From: Cytophagaceae bacterium
GTDB taxonomy: Bacteria > Bacteroidota > Bacteroidia > Flavobacteriales > Flavobacteriaceae
Direction: 5' to 3'
Assembly: GCA_002710685.1 (NCBI GenBank)
Contig: PALD01000071.1
Coordinates: 1-64,000 of the forward strand
Length of the DNA stretch: 64,000 bases
A program made the translations under genes and the position numbers. Positions 1 to 7,542 of the stretch are shown here, piece after piece (the stretch's first letter is position 1; every line of letters starts with the position of its first letter). The notes under the pieces were generated by a model. It ran no database searches and was not told the origin of the DNA. It worked only from the letters and a program-made list of their open reading frames with translations.

Positions 1-599
1 CGGCAGATATATGGTATTTCAAGATAAAATCTGAAGGTGCCGTTGCAGCAGGTGTGCGTAGAATTGAAGCAATGACGGGCGATGCCGTGATGAATTATTT
101 TGCAGACCAGGATGCGCAGATGACCCAGATAAGATCTGCTTTGAACAATACCAAAGAACCTGCAAAAGCCATTGAGAACCTACAGGAAGAAAACAACAGC
201 CTTAAAAAGCAGATAGAGGTTTTGCTTCAAGAGAAAGCCATGAACGTGAAGGGCGAACTCAAGAATGAAGTTGAAACCGTAAACGGAGTTAATTTCCTTG
301 CAAAAGAAGTTGACCTCGACGCCACCGGTATGAAGGATCTGGCATTTCAGTTGGGTGGAGAGATTGATGACCTATTCTTGCTTTTGGCTTCAAGCCAGGG
401 TGGCAAAGCATTGTTGAGCTGTTATATCTCTAAAGATTTGGCTACAGCCAAAAACCTGAACGCAGGGACCATAGTGCGCGAGCTTGGTAAATTTATCCAG
501 GGAGGCGGTGGCGGTCAGCCGTTTTTTGCAACTGCCGGGGGTAAAAATCCTGAGGGGATTGCAGGGGCGCTTGCTGAGGTGAAGAATTACTTGATATAG
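1..599 (+). CDS. alaS: alanyl-tRNA synthetase, C-terminal part (5' end outside window)
   Basis: The frame is open from the window edge and ends in TAG at 597-599. The first visible residues include the block SEGAVAAGVRRIEAMTG, which matches the end of the AlaS editing (SAD) domain. A coiled-coil stretch (LQEENNSLKKQIEVLLQEK) follows, then the DHHA1-type C-Ala domain with its glycine-rich GGGGGQPFFATAGG segment near the C-terminus. AlaS charges tRNA-Ala in the cytoplasm and hydrolyses mischarged Ser/Gly-tRNA-Ala. Only about 199 residues are present, so the catalytic domain lies outside the window. A GSCFA-family gene follows on the same strand after 77 nt. Confidence 0.95.
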   Translation, partial: ADIWYFKIKSEGAVAAGVRRIEAMTGDAVMNYFADQDAQMTQIRSALNNTKEPAKAIENLQEENNSLKKQIEVLLQEKAMNVKGELKNEVETVNGVNFLAKEVDLDATGMKDLAFQLGGEIDDLFLLLASSQGGKALLSCYISKDLATAKNLNAGTIVRELGKFIQGGGGGQPFFATAGGKNPEGIAGALAEVKNYLI

Positions 600-676
600 A
601 TTCTAGTACAGAGTACAAGGTATTAAGACTGTAAGTAAGGCCGATAAACTAACTACGAAGAACAAATAATTAAACT

Positions 677-1624
677 TTGAAACTTCAAACCAGCATTCTG
701 CTTGAAACTTCAAGAGTTCAGATTGACTATGGCTCTAGGGTATTGATGCTGGGTTCTTGTTTTGTCGAGAACATGGGCGCCAAGCTTAAAGAGCATAAGT
801 TTCAGGTTGAGGTTAATCCATTTGGGATTTTGTTTCCCCCCCTGGCAATAAGCAGGTTTGTTGATCTGGTGGTCAAGAACTATAGCTTTGCGCAAGATGA
901 TCTGTGGTTAGTGAACGGGCGTTATCATTGTCCGCATGCGCATAGTGACTTTAGTGACGGGGATGCTGAGAAGGTGGTGGGCAACCTCAATACCGCCATT
1001 GAAAACACGGCAAGTTATCTTAAAAATACCACACATGTAATCTTGACCCTGGGCACGGCCTGGGGCTATCGTTATAAAGAAAGTGGCGAGATCGTTGCCA
1101 ATTGCCACAAAGTACCACAAGCCAATTTTGATAAAGAATTAGCTTCGGTCGATGAAATCAAGCTTGCGCTAAAAACCACGATTGAAAACCTCAAGATCCT
1201 CAATCCTGGCCTTGAGGTTGTTATTACCGTTTCTCCCGTAAGGCATATCAAGGATGGTTTTGTTGAGAACCAGCGTAGCAAGGCACATCTTATTGCCGCG
1301 GTGCATGAACTTATGGAGCAAGAAGTTGTTGCAACTTATTTTCCCGCTTATGAAATCATGATGGATGAACTGCGCGATTACCGTTTTTATGACCGCGACC
1401 TCGTGCACCCCAATGCTCTGGCAATAGATTATATCTGGGAAAAGTTTATTGAGGTCCACCTTTCGGCGAAAGCCAAAAAAATCCTTCCTGAAGTTGTCTC
1501 CATCCTGCGGGACATGCAGCACAGACCCTTTGATACAGAGAGCGAGGGGCATAAAAAATTTCAGCGCAAGCTAGAGGAAAAAAAGGCAAAACTCAGCCAG
1601 GTCCTGCCACATATATCATTTTAA
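677..1624 (+). CDS. GSCFA domain protein (SGNH/GDSL-like)
   Basis: This 315-residue protein carries the family signature GSCFVENMG at residues 27-35 and a C-terminal DRDLVHPN block, the Asp-x-x-His type motif of SGNH hydrolase-like folds. The GSCFA family is common in Bacteroidota and its substrate is not established. The start is TTG at 677: an in-frame TAA lies at 671-673, and the next ATG (residue 24) would remove the conserved N-terminal segment that normally precedes the signature. There is no signal peptide, so it is probably cytoplasmic. A CTTTCGGCGAAAG repeat (1460-1472) lies inside the gene. Confidence 0.85.
   Translation: MKLQTSILLETSRVQIDYGSRVLMLGSCFVENMGAKLKEHKFQVEVNPFGILFPPLAISRFVDLVVKNYSFAQDDLWLVNGRYHCPHAHSDFSDGDAEKVVGNLNTAIENTASYLKNTTHVILTLGTAWGYRYKESGEIVANCHKVPQANFDKELASVDEIKLALKTTIENLKILNPGLEVVITVSPVRHIKDGFVENQRSKAHLIAAVHELMEQEVVATYFPAYEIMMDELRDYRFYDRDLVHPNALAIDYIWEKFIEVHLSAKAKKILPEVVSILRDMQHRPFDTESEGHKKFQRKLEEKKAKLSQVLPHISF
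1460..1472. repeat. iterated palindrome CTTTCGGCGAAAG
   Basis: A perfect short palindrome-like element (B type) within the GSCFA gene, one of about 15 related copies in this window. Confidence 0.7.
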
Positions 1625-1643
1625 ACTGCTTTTTATGAACTAA

Positions 1644-1691
1644 ATAGGGCAACTGCCCTATGTTTTGGTCCTTGATGGGGCTATACTTTTA
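1644..1691 (+). promoter_or_regulatory. palindromic operator plus -7 box before lipoprotein gene
   Basis: The 18-bp palindrome ATAGGGCAACTGCCCTAT (1644-1661) has perfect 8-nt arms. It is followed after 22 nt by TACTTTTA (1684-1691), one mismatch from the Bacteroidota -7 box TAnnTTTG. The ATG at 1718 lies 26 nt further on. The same arrangement with the same 22-nt gap occurs at 2361, 7177 and 10710. The palindrome centre would fall near -43, a usual activator position. Confidence 0.75.
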
Positions 1692-1717
1692 TCCCTGTAA
1701 TCAAAAACCAGATCAAT

Positions 1718-2230
1718 ATGAAATTTTCAAGAAAAACGGTATTGGCCATGCTTGTTGTGGCACTGTCCTTCACGGCCTGTAAAAGTGATGATGATGGCGG
1801 TACAAGCGCCTCTGCAAATGGAGAACTAACCGCTAAGGTTGACGGTCAATCTTATGAATCCATGCGCGAGGCCACCACGGCAGAAGAGAGCAATGCCGGC
1901 GGTGTTAGCACCATTGCCATTACGGGCGGTAGTGCTGATAGTGAGAACATACAGTTTATTATCATAGGCTTTGACGGTGAGGGCACATACCAGCTCAACA
2001 ATATCAACCTGGGTACCTATACCTACCTGGCAGACCCTGGTGATTATATGAGCGCGGTGCTGTTTTCTACCGTGACTGATGGCTCATCAAACGGGGAGAT
2101 AAACATATCCTCTTACACCCCTGGTGAGAACGTGCAGGGCACCTTCAACTTCACGGGTTACAACAATCAGGACATAAGCGATACCCGGGTGGTCAGCGAG
2201 GGTTCTTTTAATGTTGATATCAGGAATTAA
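1718..2230 (+). CDS. small surface-type lipoprotein, DUF6252-like
   Basis: The 170-residue product has a lipoprotein signal peptide with lipobox FTAC (Cys20). KSDDDGG follows the cysteine, an acidic run resembling the Bacteroidota lipoprotein export signal, so the protein is probably displayed on the outer membrane surface. The remainder is a small beta-rich domain containing ANGELTAKVDGQSYES, similar in style to DUF6252 proteins; the family assignment is tentative. No catalytic residues are recognisable. The gene lies under a palindromic operator (1644-1661) shared with three other promoters, so it is probably a target of the response regulator at 10790. Confidence 0.75.
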   Translation: MKFSRKTVLAMLVVALSFTACKSDDDGGTSASANGELTAKVDGQSYESMREATTAEESNAGGVSTIAITGGSADSENIQFIIIGFDGEGTYQLNNINLGTYTYLADPGDYMSAVLFSTVTDGSSNGEINISSYTPGENVQGTFNFTGYNNQDISDTRVVSEGSFNVDIRN

Positions 2231-2306
2231 ACGTATATAAAATCTCAATTGTTGAGGTTTTTAAGCGGGGGCCGGACGGGATTCTTTCCTTTTCGGTCCT
2301 TTTTTG

Positions 2307-2323
2307 TTTGGCTTAAAGCCAAA
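2307..2323. repeat. iterated palindrome TTTGGCTTAAAGCCAAA
   Basis: A 17-nt inverted repeat (A type, GGC/GCC variant) in the 2231-2431 intergenic region. A poorly formed T-rich hairpin area precedes it. Confidence 0.75.
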
Positions 2324-2360
2324 ATGATCAATGCTTCATCTTGAGAGGCTTAGGGCATAA

Positions 2361-2408
2361 ATACGGCAATTGCCCTATTGAAGGAGATGGGGATTTCCAC
2401 AATCTTTG
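2361..2408 (+). promoter_or_regulatory. palindromic operator plus -7 box before propeller gene
   Basis: ATACGGCAATTGCCCTAT (2361-2378) differs at one base from the consensus palindrome ATAGGGCAATTGCCCTAT. An extra half site TAGGGCA begins at 2351. After 22 nt comes AATCTTTG (2401-2408), one mismatch from TAnnTTTG. The preferred start codon is ATG 2432, 23 nt downstream. The start at 2378 would overlap the operator and is therefore unlikely. Confidence 0.75.
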
Positions 2409-2431
2409 ATTCAGATTTAAAAACCTCGATT

Positions 2432-4327
2432 ATGAAAAATATTTTACAATTATGTGTTGCGGTTTTCTCCATCGCGGCAGCATTTGGTCAAAAGGCCGAA
2501 GAACCCAATTATAGGTATGATGTGGGTGCAAATATCAATGATATGACCCTTACCCTTGCAGGAACCCTTGTGGTTTCAACAAATGATGGGCTGGTGGGCA
2601 TCAAGCCAGGTTCTAACGAGCTCGTATTCAACTTTACCGATTATGGTAGTGTAAAGCCAGAAGAAGTACAGTACATCCCTAACTCGCCATACCTTATGGT
2701 TGACCAGTCAGGTGTGGGCGGTATCAAGGCCCTCTCTGCGCTATCCAGTAAAAAGGCGTTGATAGATTATATATCTGGCAAGGTCATCTTTAGCACAGAA
2801 AAAAATGACTGGAAGACCGTGCAGACCGCCGATGTTATCATGCCAGATAATAAACTGGTGATAAGTGGCCTTCAAAAGGGAGGTGGTAAGGCAGAAAGCG
2901 TGACCACGAAGATTGCGGTCTATGACCTGGCAACGGGCAACCTGGACTATTCTTTTTTTCTTATTGAGCCAGGCAAGACCACGGCACGTGTGTGGATGGT
3001 AACGGGCACCCCGCTACTGCTCAAGGATAAACTTTTAATACCCACATCTCAGGGAATCGTCGCAAAAACCCATGACGGTAAGACCCTATGGGAAAATGAT
3101 GTAAAAAACGCCCAGTGGATGACCACAACAGAAGATGAAAAGGATATCTATGCCTTTGAGACCAACCCCAACAAGACCAATACCGAAATCTATAAAATAG
3201 GAACCGGGGGAGCAGAGGTCTGGAAGGACGCTGCCAAGGTGCAAGGCGTGGTCTCCAGGTTTGAAATACTACCGCAAGGACTGGTTGTGGTAAGTGATAA
3301 AGATACCGCCGGTAAATCTGTTTTGGCAGGAAGGTCTGAGTCCAAGATCATGCTTTTTAGCGCAAGCAATGGAGAAGACCTGTGGGACAAAGCGCCAAAA
3401 ACTAAAGGTTTTGTTCAGCATTTTTATACCATGGATGATGGGGTGCTCTTTGGGATTTATGAGGGCGGTATCAACAAGGTGTCTTATGACGGGCAGGCAT
3501 TGTTTAAAAAACCATTAAAAACAGGTGAGAATATCTTGACTATGGCCGAGACGCCCAAGGGACTCATATACATCACTAGTGAAGATGCTAATATTGTTGA
3601 TCTTAAGACGGGAGACCAAGTATGGGACAAACCCTTGAAATATAAAAAAGCAAGTGCTGTTACCAGTGGATATGATGCCAAGAACAAGAGGTACCTTATC
3701 AATGCTGATGATGAGCTGTTTGCGGTTGATGAAGCCAGTAGTGAAGTCTCAACACTGGCCCAGGTGAAGTTTGATGAAAAAGAAAACCCAACCTCGCTAC
3801 AGGTGCGTGATAACGGGATTTTCCTGGGCAGTGATCAAAATGCGGCCTTACTGGGTTTTGATGGGGATGTGGCCTGGCAAGAATATTACAAATCCCCGGG
3901 GCGCAGTACCTTTGGAAAAATCATGGGCGGCATAGCAGCCGTGGCGACCACGGCCCTCACGGTTACCATGGCGGCACAGGCAGGAGCTAACAGGAGCGGG
4001 TATGACATGAACAGCCTGGACTCTTACAATGAAACGGGAAAGCAAGCCAAAATGGCCCAGGATATGTTTGCCGGCATGGCCAGCGCTTCATTTGATTACC
4101 TGGCAACCCGTTTTAAAGCTACCGCGGCTACTGAAGATGCACAATTTACCCTTACAAAGCTTGATGATGGAGTGGGTCTTGTAAAGCTTGACAAGAACAC
4201 CGGTGAAGTCACAAAAGAAATCGTCCTTAAAGATAAAAAACCCGAATATGAGGTAGATGAACTGGGTGGTATGCTGTACTACAAGGCAGATAACAAGACC
4301 ATTTATGCTTACGATTTAACCAAATGA
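2432..4327 (+). CDS. secreted PQQ-type beta-propeller repeat protein
   Basis: The 631-residue product begins with a clear signal peptide (MKNILQLCVAVFSIAAAFGQ). It then contains repeated blades of the PQQ-like propeller type, for example residues reading GKTLWENDVK, GEDLWDKAPK and GDQVWDKPLK, with the W-aromatic anchor recurring. A small hydrophobic Ala/Thr-rich patch (about residues 515-535, IMGGIAAVATTALTVTMAAQ) interrupts the repeats and may be a membrane or insertion loop. The ATG at 2432 was chosen over 2378 because it starts the signal peptide and leaves the operator outside the gene. Such propellers usually serve as binding or scaffold domains; no enzymatic role can be inferred. The gene is preceded by the shared palindromic operator. 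Confidence 0.8.
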   Translation: MKNILQLCVAVFSIAAAFGQKAEEPNYRYDVGANINDMTLTLAGTLVVSTNDGLVGIKPGSNELVFNFTDYGSVKPEEVQYIPNSPYLMVDQSGVGGIKALSALSSKKALIDYISGKVIFSTEKNDWKTVQTADVIMPDNKLVISGLQKGGGKAESVTTKIAVYDLATGNLDYSFFLIEPGKTTARVWMVTGTPLLLKDKLLIPTSQGIVAKTHDGKTLWENDVKNAQWMTTTEDEKDIYAFETNPNKTNTEIYKIGTGGAEVWKDAAKVQGVVSRFEILPQGLVVVSDKDTAGKSVLAGRSESKIMLFSASNGEDLWDKAPKTKGFVQHFYTMDDGVLFGIYEGGINKVSYDGQALFKKPLKTGENILTMAETPKGLIYITSEDANIVDLKTGDQVWDKPLKYKKASAVTSGYDAKNKRYLINADDELFAVDEASSEVSTLAQVKFDEKENPTSLQVRDNGIFLGSDQNAALLGFDGDVAWQEYYKSPGRSTFGKIMGGIAAVATTALTVTMAAQAGANRSGYDMNSLDSYNETGKQAKMAQDMFAGMASASFDYLATRFKATAATEDAQFTLTKLDDGVGLVKLDKNTGEVTKEIVLKDKKPEYEVDELGGMLYYKADNKTIYAYDLTK

Positions 4328-4353
4328 AAGTAGAGTAGATTTTGGTTTTGATT

Positions 4354-4393
4354 AGGCCGTACACGTTAGGGGGTTGTGCGGCCTTTTATTTTT
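4354..4393 (+). terminator. rho-independent terminator after the propeller gene
   Basis: The stem 4354-4363 pairs with 4375-4384 (AGGCCG/CGGCCT plus four further pairs including one G-T). It has an 11-nt loop and is followed by a T-rich tail up to the next start codon. Confidence 0.75.
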
Positions 4394-4397
4394 TTAA

Positions 4398-5126
4398 ATG
4401 ATGTTCAAGGATATTGTACAAATCAATGAAGCAAACCGTGCCGTTTATCTTAATGCACTGTTTTTGCTCTTTCTGCTCCTGGTAGGTGTTGCTGATGCCT
4501 TTGCAATTGTTATTGCCTACTTTTTTGAGACCATTGTCATAGGGTTGATCCATGTGGTTAAGTTGTACCTTACGGTGAGATATGGAAGACCATCATCACC
4601 TCAGTCCAAGGGGATGGATGGCTATGGTATCATTCCCTTTTTTATGGTGCATTATGGCCTGTTTGTGGGTGTTCAGTCCATTTTTGTAATTACTTTTTTT
4701 GCACCATCCATGTTTGAGGATGTATCGCCCAGCAATATCGTGGAGAACTATGGTGATACGTTGCTCACATCTGGCATGCTGGTCGTACTGGCCTCCATCA
4801 TTTTTACAAACCTGGCCTATTTCTACACAAATTTTCTCAACCCTAAAAGATATGAGGCCTATGCACCAGATGAGATTTTCATGAAACCCTACCTGCGTAT
4901 CTTTATACAGCAGTTTGTGGTCATACTCGCAGGATTTTTCTTTATCATCCTGGATGCGGGCATGGCTGCGGCATTGTTTCTTGTCCTGATCAGGACGTTT
5001 GTTGACCTCGTGATTGTGGGTATACGCAAGGATAGTACCTTGGTGGGTGTCCTGGCGCATAAGTTGGCTAGGTCTCATGAAGAGGTCCCCAAAATCGAGA
5101 AAACCCTGCAACAGCTTTCTGAATAG
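4398..5126 (+). CDS. multi-spanning membrane protein, DUF6498-like
   Basis: The 242-residue protein has about six hydrophobic segments. The first pair (residues 18-55) contains AYFFETIVIGLIHVVKLYL, which resembles the conserved (Y/F)xxEnvviGlxnvlk motif of DUF6498 inner-membrane proteins of unknown function. The charged C-terminal tail (RSHEEVPKIEKTLQQLSE) should be cytoplasmic. ATG occurs at 4398 and 4401; I list the first. The start lies just after the T tail of the preceding terminator, and no palindromic operator is seen before it. The functional assignment is limited to membrane protein. Confidence 0.65.
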   Translation: MMFKDIVQINEANRAVYLNALFLLFLLLVGVADAFAIVIAYFFETIVIGLIHVVKLYLTVRYGRPSSPQSKGMDGYGIIPFFMVHYGLFVGVQSIFVITFFAPSMFEDVSPSNIVENYGDTLLTSGMLVVLASIIFTNLAYFYTNFLNPKRYEAYAPDEIFMKPYLRIFIQQFVVILAGFFFIILDAGMAAALFLVLIRTFVDLVIVGIRKDSTLVGVLAHKLARSHEEVPKIEKTLQQLSE

Positions 5127-5233
5127 TAAACTTCATGCAAAAAACAACCCCGTAAATTATTGTTGACCACCATCATGTCAAAACATTTCAAAAATTATTT
5201 ATTTTTAGGAATTGCCTAAACCAACCATATTAA

Positions 5234-7180
5234 ATGAATTTCATCAAATTGCCCCTATTGCTTTCCATTTTCATGGCTTGCCTGCTTGACCTATATGCGC
5301 AACCTTCTCAACAAAACAACCCACTTGCCCAGGTTCATGAACTTTACAAAGAGGCGCAGCCTTACCTTGCCACACGGGATAGTGCGGGTTTGGCTTTCGC
5401 CGAAAGGCTAGAAAAACTGGCCGCTGAGCAGGATGATCCCACCGCCGTGCGCTATGCTGTGTTGTCACGGTACAAGGTGCTTAAAAATTATGACCGTTAC
5501 AGGACCGTGGATGGCATCAAGGATGACCTTGAGCTACTAGAAAGTACCCGTGATACCATACTCTCTGATGCCTATTCACTGTATTCTGGATTGCTCACAA
5601 ACCTGGGGGAGTTTCCTGATGGTCTCAAGTATGCCTTTGAGGCGGTGGGTATTGACCGCGAGGTGGGCGATGGGTACCGGGAGGCTCGAGACCTTTCTAC
5701 GGTAGGGTTCATACATGACAGGATGTATGAGTTCAGGGAGTCCATAAAATGGAGCAAGCAGGCTCTGGAGATTGCCCTTAAAAACGATGACCTCAATGGG
5801 CAGGCAGACGCATACAATAACATAGGCATAGCGTATGATGAGCTTGCAGAACAAAATGGTTTTAACCGGCAGCTTTTTGACAGTGCATTGTACTACAACA
5901 AAAAATCCCTGGCCATACAGGAGCAAAAAAAGGATTACGGCAGCATGCGGGTGGACTATTCAAACATTGGCAACACATACAGTAAGTTGGGCGAGTACGG
6001 CATGGCCGAAGAATATACTCAAAAAAGCCTTGCCGTACCGGGATTTGAGGAGCGCAAGGGGGTGACACTGGTCAACCTGGGCAAGATATATCTTGAAACC
6101 GGCCGTTATGTAGAGGCCCGCAAGATACTTGATAGTGCCCTGCAGAATACCATAACCTATGGCACAAAGAAATTTCAACTGGAGGCATATTACCGTATGC
6201 ATGAGCTAGACATAAAACTGGGTAATTATGAAGGTGCGCTCAAAAATTATATACAGTACAAGAGTATTGAGGATTCACTGGTCAACGAGCGCAAGAACTT
6301 GCAGGTCGTGGAGATGAATACCCGTTTCAAGACCGCTGCACAAGAAAAACAACTTGCCGAGACGCGCGCTGACCTGGCAGAGCAGGAACTGAGCAACCGT
6401 AAGCAAAAGATGATTTTATTTGGCGGTGGTGGGCTTGTGCTCATACTTGCCATGGTGAGCTATTTGCTATACAATCAACAAAAACTCAAAAACCGCCAGC
6501 TTAAAAAGGAAAATGAACTCAAGGTCGCCCTGGCAAAAATAGAGACGCAGAACAGGCTTGAAGAGCAGCGTTTGCGTATTTCGCGCGATCTACATGATAA
6601 CATAGGGTCGCAGCTTACCTTTATTATTTCAGCAATAGGAAACTTGAAGTTTTCCCTGGGAGGGGATAGCGCAATAGCCCATAAGCTTGATGATATAGGC
6701 GATTTTACCACCAGGACCATCAGGGAATTGCGCGATACCATCTGGGCCATGAACAAGACACAGGTCACCATGGCAGAACTGGCCCCCAGGATTGCAGATT
6801 TTATACATAAAGCTGAAAAATCGACCGAAGGGATCACCTTTAAGTTCAATATGGATGATACCATACCCGATGCGCTGACATTTACGTCTGTAGAAGGTAT
6901 AAACATGTACCGTATTGTACAGGAGGCGGTAAACAACAGCATTAAATACGCCGGCCCATCACTGATTGCAGTGAGCTTTTCTAGCTATGGCGAGGAATTG
7001 ATTTTTACCATCATTGATGACGGTAGCGGGTTTGATATCAAAGATCATCTACCGGGTAATGGCTTGCGCAACATGCGCAAACGGGCACAAGAAATAAATG
7101 CTGTCTTTGACCTTGACAGCACGCCGGCCGGTACCTCTATCAAGGTTGTCTGTGCTGGTTTGGCCTTAGCCAGAGAATAG
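5234..7180 (+). CDS. TPR sensor histidine kinase (HisKA_3, NarX/LytS-like)
   Basis: The 648-residue sensor has a signal peptide (ends near LYAQ), a periplasmic TPR-rich region (about residues 30-370, repeats such as AYNNIGIAYDELAE and DYSNIGNTYSKLGEYGMA), one membrane helix (about 393-413), then a cytoplasmic coiled linker. The HisKA_3 block RISRDLHDNIGSQL follows, with predicted phospho-acceptor His454. The HATPase domain shows the N-box (IVQEAVNNSIKYA), G1 box (DDGSGFD) and GNGLRNM. HisKA_3 kinases phosphorylate NarL-type regulators, so the regulator at 10790 is the obvious partner. The linker and DHp segment is almost identical to that of the kinase at 7543. Confidence 0.92.
   Translation: MNFIKLPLLLSIFMACLLDLYAQPSQQNNPLAQVHELYKEAQPYLATRDSAGLAFAERLEKLAAEQDDPTAVRYAVLSRYKVLKNYDRYRTVDGIKDDLELLESTRDTILSDAYSLYSGLLTNLGEFPDGLKYAFEAVGIDREVGDGYREARDLSTVGFIHDRMYEFRESIKWSKQALEIALKNDDLNGQADAYNNIGIAYDELAEQNGFNRQLFDSALYYNKKSLAIQEQKKDYGSMRVDYSNIGNTYSKLGEYGMAEEYTQKSLAVPGFEERKGVTLVNLGKIYLETGRYVEARKILDSALQNTITYGTKKFQLEAYYRMHELDIKLGNYEGALKNYIQYKSIEDSLVNERKNLQVVEMNTRFKTAAQEKQLAETRADLAEQELSNRKQKMILFGGGGLVLILAMVSYLLYNQQKLKNRQLKKENELKVALAKIETQNRLEEQRLRISRDLHDNIGSQLTFIISAIGNLKFSLGGDSAIAHKLDDIGDFTTRTIRELRDTIWAMNKTQVTMAELAPRIADFIHKAEKSTEGITFKFNMDDTIPDALTFTSVEGINMYRIVQEAVNNSIKYAGPSLIAVSFSSYGEELIFTIIDDGSGFDIKDHLPGNGLRNMRKRAQEINAVFDLDSTPAGTSIKVVCAGLALARE
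5394..5406. repeat. iterated palindrome CTTTCGCCGAAAG
   Basis: A B-type copy inside the first TPR kinase, where it encodes the peptide AFAER. The same peptide arises from the copies at 56101 and 58405. Confidence 0.7.
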
Positions 7181-7224
7181 GTCAAATGCCCTATGTGGCA
7201 ATGGGTTTCAAATCTTCAAATTTG
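7177..7224 (+). promoter_or_regulatory. palindromic operator plus -7 box before small membrane protein/kinase operon
   Basis: ATAGGTCAAATGCCCTAT (7177-7194) differs at two bases from the consensus and overlaps the stop codon of the upstream kinase. After 22 nt comes CAAATTTG (7217-7224), one mismatch from TAnnTTTG. ATG 7238 follows 13 nt later. Confidence 0.7.
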
Positions 7225-7237
7225 TATTGTATAAGAT

Positions 7238-7537
7238 ATGAAGATGGTTGATATCCAGTTATTTGTTTGGTTTGGTGCAGTCCTGTTAAAATGGGGCTAT
7301 GTGAGCTGTACAATCTGTTTGGGCCTGTTGATGCTATGTGTGCTGTCATGGCATTATGTAAGAGTATACGCCTTGCGGCAAAAACACGTGCACATGGTAA
7401 AAGAAATGAAGGACAGGTACAATCTAGAACATGAGCAGGTAAAATTGCGGCAAGCAGGCCTGGATATGTATGATTTGATGGGATATAACCTGGCCGAGGC
7501 ACTTGTGGTGCAAAATGAAATAGAACTTAAACCTTGA
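7238..7537 (+). CDS. small membrane protein coupled to histidine kinase
   Basis: I do not recognise this 99-residue protein. Its N-terminal 45 residues are strongly hydrophobic (one long or two short membrane segments, with Trp and Cys residues). The C-terminal half (VYALRQKHVHMVKEMKDRYNL) is charged and helical, probably an amphipathic or coiled-coil region in the cytoplasm. Its end lies immediately before the kinase gene at 7543, with a TTG at 7534 overlapping its stop, so the two are almost certainly translated from one mRNA. It sits between two paralogous kinases and directly under the shared operator, which suggests an accessory to the sensor; that role is inference. Confidence 0.7.
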   Translation: MKMVDIQLFVWFGAVLLKWGYVSCTICLGLLMLCVLSWHYVRVYALRQKHVHMVKEMKDRYNLEHEQVKLRQAGLDMYDLMGYNLAEALVVQNEIELKP

Positions 7538-7542
7538 TATTG

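Noticed and set aside
2378-2431. Earlier ATG for the propeller protein
   Set aside because: It overlaps the operator and promoter; the signal peptide begins at 2432.
5203-5220. TTAGG-AATTG-CCTAA repeat before the first TPR kinase, similar to the shared operator
   Set aside because: The arms are shorter, and it lies only 15 nt from the start codon without a -7 box at the 22-nt distance, so I did not count it as a fifth site.
7534-7542. TTG start for the second TPR kinase
   Set aside because: The ATG at 7543 begins a standard signal peptide; the TTG is kept only as a coupling signal.
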